A stretch of 64,000 nt of DNA from Bacillus xiapuensis (lineage in GTDB: Bacteria; Bacillota; Bacilli; Bacillales; Domibacillaceae): positions 1,087,828-1,151,827 of the forward strand of contig NZ_KZ454939.1 in assembly GCF_002797355.1 (NCBI RefSeq), in the 5' to 3' direction. The notes under the pieces are model-generated. The model did no database searches and had not been told where the DNA came from. It was given only the letters and a program-made list of their open reading frames with translations. A program made the position numbers and the translations under genes. Below are positions 60,623 to 64,000 of the stretch, one piece after another. The first letter of the stretch is position 1. Every line of letters starts with the position of its first letter.

Positions 60623-60925
60623 GTGGCCATTCAATCAGTTCAAGGAATGACGCCTTATATGAAAATCGATGGAGCTTCTCCTAAGCTTTCTGCCAGTGAA
60701 GCTCAAAGTGATTTTTCTAGCTATTTAAAAGAGTCTATAAGTAAATTGAATCAAGCGGAGGCTAAATCAGCAGAAATGACTGACAAACTAGTTCGCGGTG
60801 AAAATGTTGATCTGCATCAAGTGTTAATTGCCAGCAAAAAAGCCAGCGTGACGATGCAGCTGACAATGGAAGTGCGCAACAAGGTAGTGGAAGCCTATCA
60901 GGAAATGATGAGAATGCAAATATAA
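60623..60925 (+). CDS. fliE: Flagellar hook-basal body complex protein FliE
   Basis: 100 residues; links the MS ring to the rod. C-terminal signature LHQVLIASKKASVTMQLTMEVRNKVVEAYQEMMRM is clear. I use GTG 60623 after GGAGGTGA; a GTG at 60614 lies in that site. Confidence 0.93.
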   Translation: MAIQSVQGMTPYMKIDGASPKLSASEAQSDFSSYLKESISKLNQAEAKSAEMTDKLVRGENVDLHQVLIASKKASVTMQLTMEVRNKVVEAYQEMMRMQI

Positions 60926-60982
60926 TTAATATTAGAGGTGAAAGCTCACTTTGATGAGCAGTGATATAACCGGGGGATTGTA

Positions 60983-62578
60983 ATGAACGAAAACATAAGC
61001 CAGCAAGTCAATCGAATAAAAGAATACTGGAAAAGCCGAACAAAAAAGCAAAAAATGATCGGAATTGGGGCTTTCTTGCTGTTGGTTGCAGCAATTACAG
61101 CTACCGTTCTGCTCGCGACAAAAGAAAAAATGGTCCCGTTGTACAGTGATCTTTCGCCAACAGAAATCGGAGCGATTAAAGAAAACCTGGACGGGCGGGG
61201 CATCGTTTATGAAATTACAAAGGGTGGCAATGGCATCTTAGTTCCGCAGGAAGAAGTCGATGCGCTGAAAGTCGATTTGGCAGCGGAAGGGCTACCGAAA
61301 TCAGGAAGCATTGATTACAGCTTTTTCAGTGAAAATGCCGGATTTGGGATGACAGATAATGAGTTTAACGTGCTTAAGCTCGATGCGATGCAAACAGAAT
61401 TAGCCCAGCTGATGACCGGGATTGAAGGGGTTAAAGATGCCAAAGTAATGATCACCCTCCCTGAGAAGGAGATATTTGTAAAGGAAAACGGTGAAAAAGC
61501 CTCAGCTTCTGTTGTGCTGAACACCGAACCGGGATATCAATTCGATGAGAAGCAAATTAAGTCTTTATATCATTTAGTTTCTAAAAGTGTCCCCAATCTG
61601 CCGACTGAAAATATAGTCATTATGAACCAAAACTTTGAGTATTTTGATCTAGAAAGTGGAAATGGTTCTTTATCTGGCAACAGCATCGTTCAGCAGATGG
61701 AAGTGAAGAAGCGAATTGAACGAGACATCCAGCGTCAAGTGCAAAATATGCTTGGCACACTGATGGGACAAGATAAAGTAGTTGCTTCTGTAACAGCTGA
61801 TGTTGACTTTACCCAAGAAAACCGTGAAGAAAACTTGGTAGCTCCGGTCGATGAAGAAAATATGGAAGGCATTCAAATCAGCGCCCAAAGAATCACCGAG
61901 ACATTCACAGGTGACGGGGCTGCGGCCGGCGGCGTTCCGCAAGCCGAGGACCCAGCGGATGCGCAAGGCTCCACCTACATGGAGGGAGCAGAGGGCAACG
62001 GCGATTATGAAAGAACGGAAGAAACCATCAATAATGAAGTGAACCGGATCCGTAAGAAAATTACCGAAAGCCCTTATAAAATCAGGGATTTAGGTATCCA
62101 AGTGATGGTGGAACCGCCTAAGGCTAACGATCCCGAATCTCTGCCTCAGGAGCGAGTGGATGATATTCAGCAAATGCTTGGAACGATTGTGCGCACATCC
62201 ATTGATAAAGACTTCGGTGCAGACATTACCGATCAAGACTTAAATGATAAAATCTCTGTCTCTGTTCAGCCGTTTAAAGGCAAAGTGGATTTTGAAGAAG
62301 AGACAAAACCATTGCTTCCGTGGTGGGCCTATGTCATCGGTGGAATCTTGCTTGTCGTAATCGGGCTTCTCGTTTTCTTTATGATCCGTTCTCGAAGAAA
62401 ACAAGAAGAAGACGAGGAGGAAGATTACGAGGAAGAAGCCTTCATTGAAGAAGAGGAATTAGATATTAGTGAGGTGCAGCCAGAAGGAAGCGCCAAGAGA
62501 AAACAGCTGGAAAAAATGGCAAAAGAAAAGCCGGAGGAATTTGCCAAATTATTGAGATCATGGTTGTCAGAGGATTAG
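60983..62578 (+). CDS. fliF: Flagellar MS-ring protein FliF
   Basis: 531 residues; forms the membrane ring and rotor base. Two membrane spans, about residues 27-48 and 450-472, flank a large outer part with ring-building motifs (LYSDLSPTEIGAIKENLD, then MITLPEKEIF). The C-terminal tail is acidic and ends PEEFAKLLRSWLSED, the FliG-binding part. ATG after a GGGGGAT-type ribosome site. Confidence 0.96.
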   Translation: MNENISQQVNRIKEYWKSRTKKQKMIGIGAFLLLVAAITATVLLATKEKMVPLYSDLSPTEIGAIKENLDGRGIVYEITKGGNGILVPQEEVDALKVDLAAEGLPKSGSIDYSFFSENAGFGMTDNEFNVLKLDAMQTELAQLMTGIEGVKDAKVMITLPEKEIFVKENGEKASASVVLNTEPGYQFDEKQIKSLYHLVSKSVPNLPTENIVIMNQNFEYFDLESGNGSLSGNSIVQQMEVKKRIERDIQRQVQNMLGTLMGQDKVVASVTADVDFTQENREENLVAPVDEENMEGIQISAQRITETFTGDGAAAGGVPQAEDPADAQGSTYMEGAEGNGDYERTEETINNEVNRIRKKITESPYKIRDLGIQVMVEPPKANDPESLPQERVDDIQQMLGTIVRTSIDKDFGADITDQDLNDKISVSVQPFKGKVDFEEETKPLLPWWAYVIGGILLVVIGLLVFFMIRSRRKQEEDEEEDYEEEAFIEEEELDISEVQPEGSAKRKQLEKMAKEKPEEFAKLLRSWLSED

Positions 62579-62591
62579 GGGGGAATGAGAG

Positions 62592-63605
62592 TTGGCAGTT
62601 AAAGAAAAGAAACTTACAGGCAAGCAAAAAGCAGCGATCCTTCTTATATCCCTTGGACCCGACGTATCCGCTTCCGTCTATAAGCATTTGTCTGAAGAGG
62701 AAATTGAACGTTTAACATTGGAAATATCCAGTGTGAAAAAAGTCGATACTGAAGCGAAAGAAGAAGTATTTGAAGAATTCCATAACATCGCTCTAGCTCA
62801 AGACTATATCAGCCAAGGAGGAATCGGCTACGCCAAGACCGTTCTAGAAAAAGCATTAGGGAAAGACCAGGCTCAGGCGATCATTAATCGGCTGACATCC
62901 TCCTTGCAAGTCAAACCATTTGACTTTGCGCGCAGGGCAGATGCGGGCCAAATCTTAAATTTCATTCAGAATGAGCATCCACAAACGATCGCGCTCATTT
63001 TATCCTATCTTGATCCGCAGCAAGCCGGTCAAATACTGTCTGAATTGCCTCAGGAGGTTCAAGCGGATATCGCGAAGCGGATTGCCGTGATGGATATTAC
63101 ATCGCCGGAAATTATCAATGAAGTGGAGGCTATTCTTGAACGGAAGCTGAGTGCAACGGTGACGCAGGACTTTACCCAAACTGGCGGAGTCGAAGCAGTT
63201 GTGGAAGTGCTGAATGGCGTCGACCGATCCACAGAAAAAACGATATTGGATGCCTTAGAAATACAAGACCCTGAGCTTGCTGAAGAAATTAAGAAACGGA
63301 TGTTTGTCTTTGAAGACATTGTTACCTTGGATAATCGTTCAATCCAGCGGGTCATCCGGGATTGTGAAAATGAAGATCTATTGCTTTCCTTAAAGGTATC
63401 CAGCGAAGAGGTGAAAGAGGTTGTTTTCCGCAATATGTCGAAGCGGATGGTTGAAACCTTTAAAGAAGAAATGGAATTTATGGGACCTGTGCGTCTGCGG
63501 GATGTAGAGGAAGCGCAATCCCGTATAGTAGGAACCATTCGCAGACTGGAAGAGACAGGTGAAATCATCATAGCCCGCGGCGGGGGAGATGATATTATTG
63601 TCTAA
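62592..63605 (+). CDS. fliG: Flagellar motor switch protein FliG
   Basis: 337 residues; rotor protein that meets the MotAB stator and sets the turn direction. N domain binds FliF (KQKAAILLISLGPDVSASVYKHL); middle NEHPQTIALILSYLDPQQAG; the C domain has MFVFEDIVTLDNRSIQRVIRD with the torque-related charged residues. The start is TTG 62592 after a run of G. Confidence 0.96.
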   Translation: MAVKEKKLTGKQKAAILLISLGPDVSASVYKHLSEEEIERLTLEISSVKKVDTEAKEEVFEEFHNIALAQDYISQGGIGYAKTVLEKALGKDQAQAIINRLTSSLQVKPFDFARRADAGQILNFIQNEHPQTIALILSYLDPQQAGQILSELPQEVQADIAKRIAVMDITSPEIINEVEAILERKLSATVTQDFTQTGGVEAVVEVLNGVDRSTEKTILDALEIQDPELAEEIKKRMFVFEDIVTLDNRSIQRVIRDCENEDLLLSLKVSSEEVKEVVFRNMSKRMVETFKEEMEFMGPVRLRDVEEAQSRIVGTIRRLEETGEIIIARGGGDDIIV

Positions 63606-64000
63606 TATTATTAAGTCTCAAAGTGCCAAGCACGTGGATAACGCCAGCAAAACCATTCAGATCAGAGTGATTCAAACAGAAAAAAAAACTTTCGAAGCTA
63701 GGGAAGCAGCGTTAGAAAATTCGGCGGTATTTTTTGAGAAGGATCGCCAAAAAGTCCTCGACGAAGCGCATGCACAGGCCAGCAGCTTGCTGGAGAGGGC
63801 ACAAGCGGAAAGCGAGCAAATCCGTCGGCAAGTGGAGCAAGAGAGACAATCTTGGCAAGAAGAGAAAAAGCAGCTGCGGGAACAGGCTTATCAAGAGGGG
63901 TATGAGGCGGGATTTCAAGAAGGCCGGAAAAATGGCTACAGCGAGTATGCAGAGAGAATCGCAACTGCTGTAAGGACCGTTGACTGCTCGAAGGAAGAGT
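63598..64000 (+). CDS. fliH: Flagellar export apparatus protein FliH (5' part)
   Basis: 134 residues visible; cut by the window end. FliH holds the export ATPase FliI in check and delivers it to the gate. The start is TTG 63598 after GGGGGAG, overlapping fliG by eight bases, giving MSNIIKSQ. A long, Q/E-rich coiled coil follows. The glycine zipper of the family, four glycines each four residues apart (EGYEAGFQEGRKNG), is at about residues 100-113. Confidence 0.92.
   Translation, partial: MSNIIKSQSAKHVDNASKTIQIRVIQTEKKTFEAREAALENSAVFFEKDRQKVLDEAHAQASSLLERAQAESEQIRRQVEQERQSWQEEKKQLREQAYQEGYEAGFQEGRKNGYSEYAERIATAVRTVDCSKEE

Overview
The window is a stretch of chromosome from a flagellated, endospore-forming member of the Bacillaceae (Firmicutes). 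The evidence is gene content and order: from the pyr operon to the first fla/che genes, the order matches the Bacillus subtilis region pyrAB ... codY-flgB almost gene for gene. It carries spoVM (sporulation), fapR, codY, hslVU (codWX/clpQY), prkC/prpC and remA, which together are typical of Bacillus and close relatives. No rRNA, tRNA, insertion sequence, prophage or CRISPR array was seen. It is core genome: nearly every base lies in a tightly packed operon, many genes overlap by 4 bases (ATGA), and TTG and GTG starts are common.

Layout. 1-3975: end of the pyrimidine operon (carB 3' part, pyrK, pyrD, pyrF, pyrE). 4062-5774 (minus): rqcH, facing the pyr operon. 5906-8581: a Ca2+-type P-type ATPase. 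8655-10682: yloC, remA, gmk, rpoZ. 10791-23435: a long gene run covering pantothenate/CoA (coaBC), replication restart (priA), N-formyl-Met metabolism (def, fmt), rRNA methylation (rsmB, rlmN), Ser/Thr phosphorylation (prpC, prkC), ribosome assembly (rsgA), rpe, thiN and the 25-codon sporulation gene spoVM. rpmB (23520-23708) is on the minus strand. 23965-26022: asp23-like yloU and fakA. 26377-30012: serine dehydratase sdaAB/sdaAA and recG. 30266-33870: fatty acid and phospholipid operon fapR-plsX-fabD-fabG-acpP under a FapR box. 33986-41127: rnc-smc-ftsY and ylxM-ffh (chromosome organisation and SRP). 41206-43797: rpsP, ylqD, rimM, trmD, rplS. 43923-46221: signal peptidase, rbgA, rnhB. 46236-48409: a FliK-like/FlhB-tail-like pair (ylqG, ylqH). 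48558-50660: sucCD. 50758-56375: dprA, topA, trmFO, xerC. 56392-59252: hslV, hslU, codY. 59755-64000: start of the flagellar basal body operon flgB, flgC, fliE, fliF, fliG, fliH (cut by the window end).

The genes form functional blocks: nucleotide synthesis, translation and ribosome maturation, membrane lipid supply, protein targeting, central carbon metabolism, protein quality control, nutrient sensing (CodY) and motility. Differences from the B. subtilis arrangement are small but useful: khpA (ylqC) is absent between rpsP and ylqD and replaced by 183 bases of hairpin-rich sequence; the cysH sulfate assimilation genes are absent between pyrE and rqcH; and a type I signal peptidase gene sits between rplS and rbgA. 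I found no clearly novel system. The best leads are the structured leader before sdaAB, the ylqG/ylqH pair, a full-consensus cre site on the sucCD promoter, CodY-like and Spo0A-like sites before flgB, and the missing khpA.
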